A DNA stretch of 64,000 bases from positions 395,421 through 459,420 of the forward strand of contig JAIWZP010000025.1 of assembly GCA_025201375.1 (NCBI GenBank). The letters run 5' to 3'. Below, in pieces: positions 9,467 to 19,627 of this stretch; within the stretch, counting starts at the first letter, position 1, and each line of letters starts with the position of its first letter. Position numbers and translations under genes: made by a program. The notes under the pieces were generated by a model. It did not search any database. It worked only from the letters and a program-made list of their open reading frames with translations, and was not told where the DNA came from. Source of the DNA: Gongronella butleri (lineage: Eukaryota; Mucoromycota; Mucoromycetes; Mucorales; Cunninghamellaceae).

Positions 9467-11733
9467 GCCACTATATGAATCAGACGTGTCGTTATTTTTT
9501 TTATTTTATTTTATTTTTTTTTACTTTTCTCAATTTTCAAGCATTTAAGCTATCCTTTTCTGTCAGACATCATGTGTGGCGGGCCTCAAGGCCTGTCCAA
9601 CTATCAAATAAAATGAATTGAATCGAAGCAAAAAGATCATGAAATAAAATGAGCGCGTGAAAATTTCACTTTTTGAATTTTGAGAGGCTGTGGCGCGTTT
9701 TAGCAAGCCTAGAGCCAATACAGTATCATTGCGCATTTTCTGTGTGCGATCGAGGCATGGCCATGACAGACATGAAAAAAAACGCGCCGTTCACGATTCC
9801 GGATGCGTTAAACACGGTACAAATCCCAAGGTGAGGTTTATGATAAACACGTCGCTGTGTCTCGTCCGACCAATGGTCGCGGCACGGGATGCATGGACAT
9901 AGACAGGTGCAAGGCCCATTCCCAAGTATTTTAAGTTTTCTCAATTTGTTTCATCCTTTGTCAAAATGACCGCTGCCATGTACAAAAAAAAAAAAAAAAA
10001 AAATCCAAATCGCAATTTTCTCGATGGTGGCCTAATCGATCTTATCATAATTTTTTGGGGGTGCATGCGACGAACGAATGTTTGAACCCTATGCAGTGGC
10101 ATTGAGCAACCTCTTAAGCCACGCTGTATTGAGCAGTGCGTCAAAACGCCCAAAACACACAAAGACATATTTGCAGTGGCCAAACAGACACTGACAGGCC
10201 TTGAAACACAGCTGAACATAAAGCAGTCAGTCAGAATGGCAGGTGCGATGGGTCACACTGGGTGCAAAAATCAATGGGATGCCCCACAACAGCATATTGA
10301 AGGTTTTGCCGGTTTCCAGCTCCAAATCCAAAATTGAAAATCGAGATTCTCAGAATCTTGCCAAACTTGCACACAAGCAAGCTCGCGTGAATAAAGCAAC
10401 AAAAAGTGCTTAAAAGAGTGAGATCATCTGGTCGTTGGCAAGCAACGAGCAATTTATGATACGATTTATTTTCAGCGGCGATTTGCACGGGAAAAACGCA
10501 TCAATGCAGCCGCGCCGACGCGTCCAGTAGCAAGAGACACCCAGGTGCATCTATTTCAATTAGAACAACCGCGTGTCCTGCGACGCTTGACGCGGTTTAT
10601 CACGCGCCAAAGTTTCCCCGCAAACTTACCTGTCGCGTCAATTCTGCGTGGAACTCGTTTTTTGCAATGATCATCGATGTCCACATACGGATCAGGCCGC
10701 ATTCTTTCTGATGGTCTGTGTTTCGCGGCGCTGTGACCAATTTTCGTCGACTTGGTCTGAGGCAAATTGCATTTTACACGACAACCAGCCGGTGCACCTC
10801 TGGTTTTTATTAGATTATTGTCGGTAAATGAGAGCCATCTACTATGTGATTGAATGACGTGGCGATCTGAGGACCTAAAGTTCACGATTTTCTCGGGGTC
10901 GACTGTATTCCTTGGAAAATCCGTGGTTTTCGAAAGTGGTAATTGCTTGCCATCCAGTGGTCGCAGCATCTCAAAAGCGGGCTCATTCGAACGAGAAGCC
11001 TTGCAAGTATGCATCCAAAGAAGAGCAGCCGCTGGAGATGGTCAATTCAGTGACGCGTTAACAAATGACAACAAAAATACTTGAATTACAATTTTGTCGA
11101 CAAATAGCTTACCAACAACCACTTTTTTTTTTCCACATCATACGACGAACAGCAAGCCAAGAATTATTAAAAGTAGACATTGCATTGTAAAAATTCGATC
11201 GCTTTTTGAGGAGCATGACGGTCAGATCGCTAATACTCACCGATTCCGGTCTTTTGGCACTGAATATGATCCAATCTCTGCCAAATTTAGCACAGTTATT
11301 TCTCTTGGACATGGACATCTTCATGCGAAATTTGATGCCTCAGAGATGAATCTTGACGAAGATTGAACTGTTTGACAGTGTTCACGTTTTGGTGCTGGCT
11401 CTTACCGTGCCCCATCCACGCTTTATGATTGGCTTGAAAATCTCGTCTCTAGAAAAGCACCCTTTTCCCCTTTATCTTTGCTCGTGTAGTCAAATGATTC
11501 ATCATGACATATATTGTCAATGCTATCTTTTTTGCACATCGACAATAGAAACAGGGCCTCAGCGATTCAATTCAAGTCGCGATCAAGCGTGTTGAAGGAA
11601 TATGTCCTGCCAGCGTGTGTAGTCGGGGGCTGAAAAAAGGGGCAACCGATCCCTTTAAATTCCGACGACCGCACACAATCCTTTTTTTTTTCTTTTGTTT
11701 TCCCCTCTTGTCGCCTTTTTTTTTAATCATATC
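9467..11733. other. intergenic with R1 repeat
   Basis: No gene is recognised. The right half (about 10.3-11.05 kb) is a copy of R1, annotated separately. The 9.98-10.0 kb part is an A run. The final ~60 bases are T-rich leader before the next family member. Confidence 0.5.
10300..11050 (+). repeat. dispersed repeat R1
   Basis: This is the best preserved copy. Blocks in order: CAAACTTGCACA, GAGTGAGATC, TTGGCAAGCAACGAGCAAT, GGAAAAACGC, GACGCGTCCAGTAGCAAGAG, GACGCTTGACGCGGTTTATC, ACAACCAGCCGGTG, then AAAATCCGTGGTTTTCGAAA. The segment at 62.37-62.95 kb repeats these blocks in the same order. The 152 aa antisense frame through it is not kept in the other copies, so it is not called as a gene. Confidence 0.7.
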
Positions 11734-12724
11734 ATGACTCTTTCACCACAACGCACTGGTACGCGAGAGCTTATTGATCGCCTTGCACAAATCCACGCAG
11801 AACGACAACGCCTCGAGGACGAGCGGCGGAAATTGGACGTCGAGGAGGGCCAGATTATCCGCGACCTGCAGCAGCAGCAGCGGCAGCAGCAGGCACAACA
11901 CAGCTCGACAACACCCGTGCCAGCAAGCATACCGCCACCAGCGGCGCTCGTGTCCCACAATCGGCAGCAAACAATGCCACCACCTGCACACCCAGGCTTG
12001 GGTTCACCCGCGCCAGCCGCAAGGTCCCTCTTTCTCTATCCAAAAAGACGCAACGCGTTCAACCCATTGATTGGCGAGATCGATGCCGTGCGAAAAGCGC
12101 AGTCGTCGCCCAGTGAAAAACTTGCGGGCCAGTCGACGGACAGTCTTTACAGGTCGACATACATCATTGTGCGCCAGCAACTTGAAAAGCTGCTGCGCAC
12201 CGGCCAGCTCGATATAAACGTGTGTTTTCGAGATCACGACCCCGCCGTGATCAAAAAGCACGAGCTCGAAATCGCAAAACGCGTCATGCAGGAAGTGCAC
12301 CTTGATCTCATCGACCACATAAAAATCATTCACAGAATCGCCGCAAATATTTTCAAGAGCAAAGCACATACTCAGCGGCTGAGGGTAGGTCTCAGCATCC
12401 CCTATCAATGACGCGTGCGTGGCTAATCTGACCTCTTGCCACCATTCCTCTTTTTTTTTTTTTTTTTTTTCTTCTTCCTCTTTTTCTTGAAGAACAATCG
12501 CAAGAATGATAAAAAGACCGCAGAGCGCGGGCCCAAATTGAAGCTTGCGGACAGACGGACAGAACTGGTCGTGGTGGACGTCGACTCCGATAATAGCGCG
12601 GTAAAAAAAATATGGCTGTTTCTCTTGATTTGCAATGAAATGTTTCGGTATTCACCTTTATTTGTTTCCTTTTCAGGACGAGGCCGACGTGCTGTACACG
12701 CCGTCGCTCACATTGAGAGGCTAA
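11734..12724 (+). CDS. unrecognised paralogue-family protein, copy 3
   Basis: Exons 11734-12384, 12493-12600 and 12677-12724 give 268 aa, the longest member of the family. It has an N-terminal coiled coil (residues about 8-45, ending in a Gln-rich run encoded by CAG repeats), a Pro/Ala-rich linker, then a conserved region from about 135 to 217 with DHIKIIHRIAANIF. The tail is basic and then acidic (NNRKNDKKTAER ... VVVDVDSDNSADEADVL). All introns are phase 0 with good GT and AG sites. The layout (coiled coil, linker, small helical domain, charged tail) would suit a nuclear or oligomeric factor, but no function is assigned. It converges on the CoA-binding gene 261 bp away. Confidence 0.7.
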
Positions 12725-12985
12725 CGAGCACTCAATTCACGCTCAGGCATGAGGATCCTTCTTTTGCGATGCGTTTTATTCCCCATTGTGTGCCTTTTTT
12801 TATTTTTTTGTGTGCACAAGAAGCCATTCCCCACAGCATCATGCTCCAACAATAAAAGCGAGCACTTTTTTTTATTTTTTTTCCATTATCGATGCATGGC
12901 CTCATCTCGGTTCTCACGGTGAAATCGAGCAAAAACGACGAAATGCCGCTCTGCAAGTATATTCGTAAAAAAAAAAAGTTTTATT

Positions 12986-13497
12986 TCACAGCTTGCCACG
13001 CTCGGCAAGCAACCCTGGGCCCTGGACAAGGATACACGGGCCGCCGGCAATAATGTCCATGCCATTGTCCTTGGCAAAAGCGAGCACGGATGCGTCCTCG
13101 GCGCCTGGCTGCAACCAGATCCTGCTGATGCCTAGGCGCTTGCATGCCTCCAGCACGCCAAGCGTCACCTTGGGCGGCGTGATCACCGAAACAGACGTGC
13201 TTGCAGGGTCTTGCAATTGCTCAATCGACGAAATCGCAGCCAAACCCTCGATTTCCGCCTCTTTCTGCAATAAAACAAAAAAAAAAAAAAAGGAGCAGGG
13301 CAGTTGAGCGACCGCGCTGGGGTGTCTCACACTTCTTTCCAACTTGCTATGCTACTTACAGGGTGGACAGGCACAACCTTCAAACCGTTGCCCTGATACC
13401 AGCGTAGGACCTTGTTTCCATACTTTGCGCGTGACGAGCTAGCACCCACGACGGCAAATTGAGGACTCACGATAAATTGCTTGTATACGGAGCTCAT
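12986..13497 (-). CDS. CoA-binding domain protein (YccU-type Rossmann fold)
   Basis: Exons (transcript order) 13497-13360 and 13264-12986 give 138 aa. The fold starts with a nucleotide-binding loop, VVGASSSRAKYGNKVL (17-32), then VVPVHP at 41-46, a TPPKVTLGVLEACKRLG helix and IWLQPGAED, ending with GPCILVQGPGLL. These are hallmarks of the small CoA-binding family, whose members are single-domain cytosolic proteins of 130-150 aa with poorly defined metabolic roles. An AATAAA on the minus strand lies immediately after the stop codon, implying a very short 3' UTR or a more distal signal. The gene follows the aminopeptidase gene in tandem, 238 bp downstream. Confidence 0.88.
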
Positions 13498-13735
13498 GAG
13501 AAGAAAAAAAAAAAAAAAAACAAGTGAGAAAAAAAAAAAAGGCTAGAAAAAAAAAAAGGAATTCAAATGCAACAGGGCACCGACTTGGCCAATTCACGAA
13601 TTTTGTCACGTGGTACGCGCTTTGTCGTCCAATTTAATAATGTATCATCAAAGAGGAGGAAAGGAAAAAAAAGGGGGGAGGGTTACATACAAAGAGGGGA
13701 GATTTTATGAAACATGGGATGCGGGGATGTTGATT

Positions 13736-15472
13736 TTAAGCCAGGAACGCGCCTGTCAGTGCGACGACGGGGGACGCGGTGACGCGGGTCAAGCTCCATC
13801 CGACGGCGGTCATTGTCTCTGCCGAGCCAGCGACGTCCAGATGCGAGTAGCCGATGGGATAGGAGGAGTAGAGGCCGTGGTCGTCGAGACCCGACGCGAG
13901 AAGCATAAAGCCCGCGGGATACTGGTGGCCACGGTCCGTCTGCGAGCTGGCGCGGTCATTGGCCTGGATCACGTCCTCAGAAGAGCGACCGGGCTGCACA
14001 ACAGCCACATCCTCGCGGCGAAGCGTCGAGATTTCAAACGGATCCGCCAAAACGTGGCCTGCGTCGTAAATACGGCGGCTGACGCGTGCACGACGCGCAA
14101 CACCATTGTCCATCGTGATACCGTAACCGCCATATGCCTTTAGCGCGTGGCCCGTCAGCGTCGCCACCGTGAAAAGAAGCGCAGGCGCCTTGCCAGACAC
14201 TTCGCCAGATTGCGCGTGCGCAACCGCCTTTTCCTTGAATTCACACAACAAATCCGTCATCACCATGCGGCCCTCAGCATCCGTGTTGCCCACCAGCACT
14301 AGAAAAAGAACGAAAGATGAGCCATTGGACTTTTTTTTTTTTTTTTTTGCACAATTCTTACCTCGCTTGCCGGAGCGAGCATAGATCACCTCGTCACTGA
14401 CGTAGGCGTCGGAGCCGATGGAGTTGCGCACGAGAGCAAGGCCAGCCGTGGCATTGACATTCTTGGGGTTCAATTCGGCAATCGTCTTGAAGAAACCGGC
14501 AACGGCAGCAGCACCACACTTGTCACGCGACATGCCGCGCATAATGCCACCAGCCTTGATGTCCGCACCGCCAGTGTCGTACGTCACACCCTTGCCAACA
14601 AAGTAGAGGCTAAAAAAAAAAAGGCAAAAATGAGCAAAACAAATACTCAAAAAGCGCCGAGACGCGTCTTGTTTTTTTTTTGTCATTTCACGTACTTTTC
14701 CTTGACGCTTGCCTGGTCAGGCGACTTGTACTCAAAGTGCACAAAGCGAGGATGATGGCGAGGCACTAGAAAAAGAATGAGTCACGTGCCGACGAGATAA
14801 AAAAAAAGGGGGGGTCAAAAAATCAGCTTTACCTTGCAAGCTCGCGCGGCACACGGCATGGGCCAAGGGGTACTCCTTCTCGAGGACAGCAGGGTCCGAG
14901 ATGACGGTCATCTTGACATTGTCGACACCCTTGAACACGGTCTCAAGATACTCAACGACCTTGATGGGCGACATGCGCTCAGGATCGGGGTTGCCAATGT
15001 CTAAATGAATTGAAAAAAAAAGTGTCACGCGCTTCGTTTTTATCCATCACGCGCGCGATTTCTCTCTCATTGCCAATCTTAATTTACCCTTGGCGACGCG
15101 GCGGCCATTCTCAATGGCTTGCACTTTTTGCACAACCGTCGCGATTTGGTCCTGGGCCAAGTCCGCCGCCACAAACGTGAGTTTGTCAAAGACGGTGATG
15201 GGCTTGTTCATGCGCTGCGCGTGCTCGACAACGTCAATGGGTTCGTAGGCTGCCTCCAGGAAACCAAGCATCGTCACCTCGAGATAATGCTTGTAATCCA
15301 AGTCTTCCTCCATCATCCACTTGAGATCCACCACCTGCGCATCTGGCGCATCCGCAAAGCACACAAGGGGAGACTTCATGCCCGCAGCAAGAGCACGCTT
15401 GCCACCCTCAAAAGCAGCATCTGACCAAAAAAGAAGAGAAAAAAGTGTGAATTTCACAACAAAAAGTGCTGG

Positions 15473-15505
<33 letters not shown>

Positions 15506-15781
15506 GAAGCGGCGCGGGTCGTCGACGTCGCTATTCAACGTGCCGGTGGGCACGAGCAGGACGCGCGCGTGCGGGCTCTTATCCAGGGGGCACACGAGCT
15601 GAATAGAGCTGCCAAAGGCATTGTCAGCCTCGGTGTATGCTTGGGCGCACGGAAGCAAGTCCACAAGCTTGGACTTGTTGGTGAAGACAATGACCACACC
15701 GTCATGCTGGCTGGCTTGCGAGGCCAAGGCAGTAGACGCTTGGCCGGCAACAATGTCAATTTGAGGCAAAGACAGGGACAT
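13736..15781 (-). CDS. M17 leucyl aminopeptidase
   Basis: Six exons (15781-15502, 15420-15088, 15000-14833, 14765-14696, 14609-14362, 14298-13736) give 553 aa. The C-terminal catalytic half carries the family motifs: VGKGVTYDTGG with K290 and D295, D313 in MSRDKCG, and the signature NTDAEGR at 371-377 (D373, E375, R377). Relative spacing of these metal ligands matches bovine LAP (18 residues between the first two aspartates). The family removes N-terminal residues from peptides using two divalent metals and forms cytosolic hexamers. The sequence resembles the animal W07G4.4-type branch more than the classical fungal vacuolar aminopeptidases; that subfamily call is from memory. Introns carry long T runs on the coding strand. 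Confidence 0.9.
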
Positions 15782-17370
15782 GAGGAAAAACGCGAAAAGA
15801 AAAGGAAAAAGAAAAGAAAAGGGCGAGAAAGAGAACAAAAGAGGAGCGCAAGAAAGACAGGGTACAGAAAACTTTTTTTTTATAGAACAAAAGGCGGCAT
15901 TTTGAGGAAGCGATCGTATTCACGCGCCGCCAGGGCCCTGTCAACAACAAAAGGGTGCCCCGCCGCAGTCTCCCTAATCGATCGGCTCCATCCGTATTGC
16001 TCCCTGTCATCGCATTGTCATCATCGACTTGAATGTAAAAAAGATGATGCTCAACATGGACCTGGATGGGCGGAATTTGGGCTGAAACAGCTTGCTATCT
16101 GGCGTCGTGCCATCCCCACCCCTCTAGACTCGTTGCACAAGGCACGACCTGCTCCAGGTAACTTTCCCACGCTCTGCACGGCAAAAAGTCAGCAGATGCC
16201 CAAAATTGGCATCATTCCCCCTTCTCTGGTCTTCAATTTCTTCCAATTCGGCCAACAAGGCTTGCTCCAGCCCGTCCTAGCCCCGTTCGCAGCAAGAGTG
16301 GGAAGAACACGCCAAACCTCTCGACGCGACTGCGCATACAGTGCCATACCCTACCTTTTTTTTTTGTTTTTTTTTTGTTTTGTTTTTACAAAAAAAAACA
16401 ATCGATTTCTCGCTATCCCCGGCTCCAATGGCCTCACTTTTGGAACATGGCAGGGGATGGGAAAGCAATTGGCACTGTATTGCTTTCAATCGATGAACTC
16501 TTGATCAGTCTTGGAAAAAAAATTACACAATTTTCTTTCAAAAGCGCAGTGTGCCAGTATGCTTGGTTATGGGGATGCCAAGCCGGTGACCCCAATTGGG
16601 CAGCATCCTGCCCATGACTGCGGCATGCATTGGAAAGGAGGTTGAATACGTGTCGTCCCTCCAAAATGACCGCGCCATGTGCAGAATTAAAAAACCATCT
16701 TGACTTGATGATCATCACGGGCAAATATCCATGGCAATAAAAGAAAGCGTGGCCATAAAGATCACTATGGAGAGGTCCAAGAACTCAAGGCATGTCACGC
16801 GACGTGATCACCGTGTTGAATGAGTCTCAAACGCCTCAGACCTATGAAATCGAGCTGACGCGGCCCAAGTGTGTGCCATTGGCACGCTGCACAGTCACCT
16901 GGCGCACGGATGTCAAGTCAGAAACGCATGTTCGTAGGTGCATGATGACTGGAAAGAAGTAAAAAAATAAAAAATAAAAAATAAGCAATTGGGCTGGGTT
17001 GCCCAACTGCCATGACGTCTAAATGAACCCAAATTCGGGGATTTGCCCTCGGTGTCCAAGCAGCACTTGGCTTTTGTTCTTTTTATGCAGCCGCAGTTCT
17101 CGGGCAATGAGTCACAATTACAGAAAAGACCCATGCCACGCCAGAGGCACAGCAAGAAAAGCCCAAGGTTTCCCTCCTTTCGACGCTTTTTGGAGAGAAA
17201 TAGGCAAAAAGCAGCCCATTGTCAAGGAGAAAAATTACCCACGACCTGCGACAGGCTCCTCTCCAAATCTGTGCGTCTATAAAATATCCAAATTGTGGCG
17301 GGACACCTCTCATTTTTTCCTCTTTCTTTTCATTTTCCCCACTTTTTTTTCGATACCTATTTTTTTTCCT
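15782..17370. other. long divergent intergenic region
   Basis: This gap separates the divergent aminopeptidase and GTPase genes. It holds one short codon-like frame (annotated separately at 16.79 kb) and some GC-richer segments around 16.03-16.17 kb that read like decayed exon sequence, but I cannot link them into a gene. The last ~90 bases are T-rich leader for the GTPase gene. Confidence 0.4.
16792..16962 (+). CDS. small ORF of unknown status
   Basis: An ATG-to-TAA frame of 56 aa lies in an otherwise empty region. Codon choice resembles the neighbouring genes (GAG, CTG, ACG, CCC, AAG), and the sequence reads TYEIELTRPK ... CTVTWRTDVKSE. No motif is recognised. It may be a small gene, an exon of an unrecognised gene, or a remnant. 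Confidence 0.2.
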   Translation: MSRDVITVLNESQTPQTYEIELTRPKCVPLARCTVTWRTDVKSETHVRRCMMTGKK

Positions 17371-19627
17371 ATGACCGTGAACAACAAGACGGATAACACA
17401 CTCGAAGAGTCAATACAGACGTTGCACCTCAAGGAGGACATCGTGGAAGAGCACGACGACGACCACAGCAACGTCAAAACGCTCAAGGTCAGAAAAAATA
17501 AAAAGACACCACCTTTTTGATATTCACGCTTTATTTTCCTTTTTTTTTTTTTTTTAACAGACACGGTTATTAGAGCGCTCGACGGAGGACATGGCGTACT
17601 TGTCGTTCTTATTAGACAGTCGGTTACGCCAGGGTGGCGGCGAAAACTTGTTCGAGCTGGGTGTTGAAGGTAAAAAAAAAAAAAAAAAAGAAAAAGAAAA
17701 AGAAAAACGCGCGTGCCGCTCACGTCTCGTTTTTTTGTAGATGACGGGTCGCTTATGAACCTGACCAAGGACGAATACAACACGTGTCTGACGACGATAC
17801 AGCAAGTGGCCGACACCTTGGGTGCGGCGGCCGTCGACTTGGACTCGCTGACCACCGAGCCTGACAACAAGAAGAAAGACGAGTGTGGTCACGTGATGAT
17901 CCGCAAGCGCTCCATGTCCATCGAGGACATGCTAGAAGTCCGCGTCGCCGTCGTTGGTAATGTCGTAAGTGCCGAATTTGGAAAAAAAAAACAGATAAAA
18001 ATTACAATAAAAACGCGTGTTTTGGACGCGTCAAAACGGCGCTTTTGGTCGCTCAATTCCTTTCCTTTTTTTTTCTTGCCAATTTTTAGGACGCCGGCAA
18101 GTCTACGCTATTAGGGGTGCTGACCAAGGGCATTTTGGACGATGGTCGCGGTCGTGCGCGTGTTAATTTGTTCCGCCACCCTCACGAGCGCGAGTCCGGG
18201 CGTACGTCGAGCGTGGGCGGCGAGATCCTCGGGTTTGACGCGCAGTCGCAGGCCATTGTCGCGTCTTCCGGCCGCAAATTGACTTCCGAGGAGGTGTGCG
18301 AGAGGGCGTCCAAGCTCATCAGCTTTGTCGATCTTGCCGGCCACGAAAAATACCTCAAGGTAGGATAGAAAAAGAGATAAAAAAAGGAATTGGTCCATGG
18401 AAATTTGACCCGTGATCCACGTAGACGACCGTGTTTGGCATGACTGGCAATTTCCCTGATTTTGTCATGCTGATTGTTGGCGGCAACGCAGGCATGATTG
18501 GCATGGCCAAGGAACATTTGGGTCTTGCACTGTCGCTCTCGATTCCCGTGCTTGTCGTCGTGACAAAGATCGACAGCACACCCCCGCATGTGCTTGCGGA
18601 AACCATCAAATCGCTGCGCACGCTGCTCAAGAGCAAATCGTGCCACAAGCTGCCCATCTTTGTCAAGACCAACCAGGATGTCGTCAACAGCGCGGTAAGA
18701 TGGCGACAAATGTTATCAAAAAGAGGGAGAAAAGGGTTGGAAGAGGAAAAAAAAAGCTTATTTTGCTATTTTTTTGCATTTTTTTTTCCAAAAGCAACAC
18801 TGCGTCAGCGCGCGATTATGCCCGATTTTCCAGATCAGTAACGTGACAGGGCAAGGCTTGGATTTGTTGCGCAATTATCTCAACATCTTGCCGTCGTTGA
18901 CCACGTACGATACCAACGAGCGCTTCCATTATGAGATCAACGAGACCTACTCAGTACCGTTTGTCGGCACCGTGGTGTCTGGCATTCTCAAGAGCGGCCT
19001 GATCCACGTGGGCGACAAGGTGCTAGTAGGGCCTGACCATGCCGGCGAGTTTGTCGTCACGACCATCAAAGGCATCCACCGCCGCCGCGTGTCGGTCCCC
19101 GTGGCACGCGCCGGCCAGAGTGTCACGTTTGCGCTCAAAAACATCCGCCGCAAGGCCCTGCGCAAGGGCATGGTCCTCTTGCAATACGAAAAGGACATGC
19201 CGCCCCCGAAGGTGTCGCGCAAATTCGAGGCCGAGATCCGCATCCTGTACCACTCCACTACCATCAAGGAAAAGTACCAGGCAATGATCCATTGCGGCTC
19301 CGTGCGCCAAACAGCGTCCATCGTCAACTTGGACAAGCAGATTCTCCGCACAGGCGACAAGGCAATTGTCGTAAGCAATTAAAAAGAAACAATTGAGCAT
19401 ATGAGGCACGACGCGACAAAATCTCACACCTTTAATTCTGTCATTTACTAGCTCTTTGAGTTTGTCAAGCAACCGGAATACCTATTAGAAGGCGCCAAGC
19501 TGGTAAGCAAGAACAGTGTTTGTGTAAAAAAAAAAAAAAAGAAATGGCTGATTTGACATTTGCGCGCGTGTAGATTTTCCGTGAAGGGCGAACAAAGGGC
19601 AAGGGCACTGTCATGCGTATACTATAA
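17371..19627 (+). CDS. GTPBP1/GTPBP2-type translational GTPase
   Basis: Eight exons (17371-17487, 17561-17669, 17741-17964, 18090-18359, 18425-18694, 18834-19370, 19452-19502, 19574-19627) give 543 aa. GTPase motifs: GNVDAGKST at 148-156, DLAGHEKY at 231-238 and TKID at 287-290. The stretch [17 protein letters not shown] after the P-loop is diagnostic for the GTPBP1 family, related to EF1A/EF-Tu. Domains 2 and 3 follow ([23 protein letters not shown]), and the tail reads [12 protein letters not shown]. Family members act in the cytosol on elongation, ribosome rescue and mRNA turnover. The N-terminal ~140 residues are acidic and variable. The phase-0 intron between GNV and DAGKST splits the P-loop. 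Confidence 0.92.

Noticed and set aside
10556..11014. 152-codon minus-strand frame
   Set aside because: It lies across repeat R1 and is not maintained in the other R1 copies.
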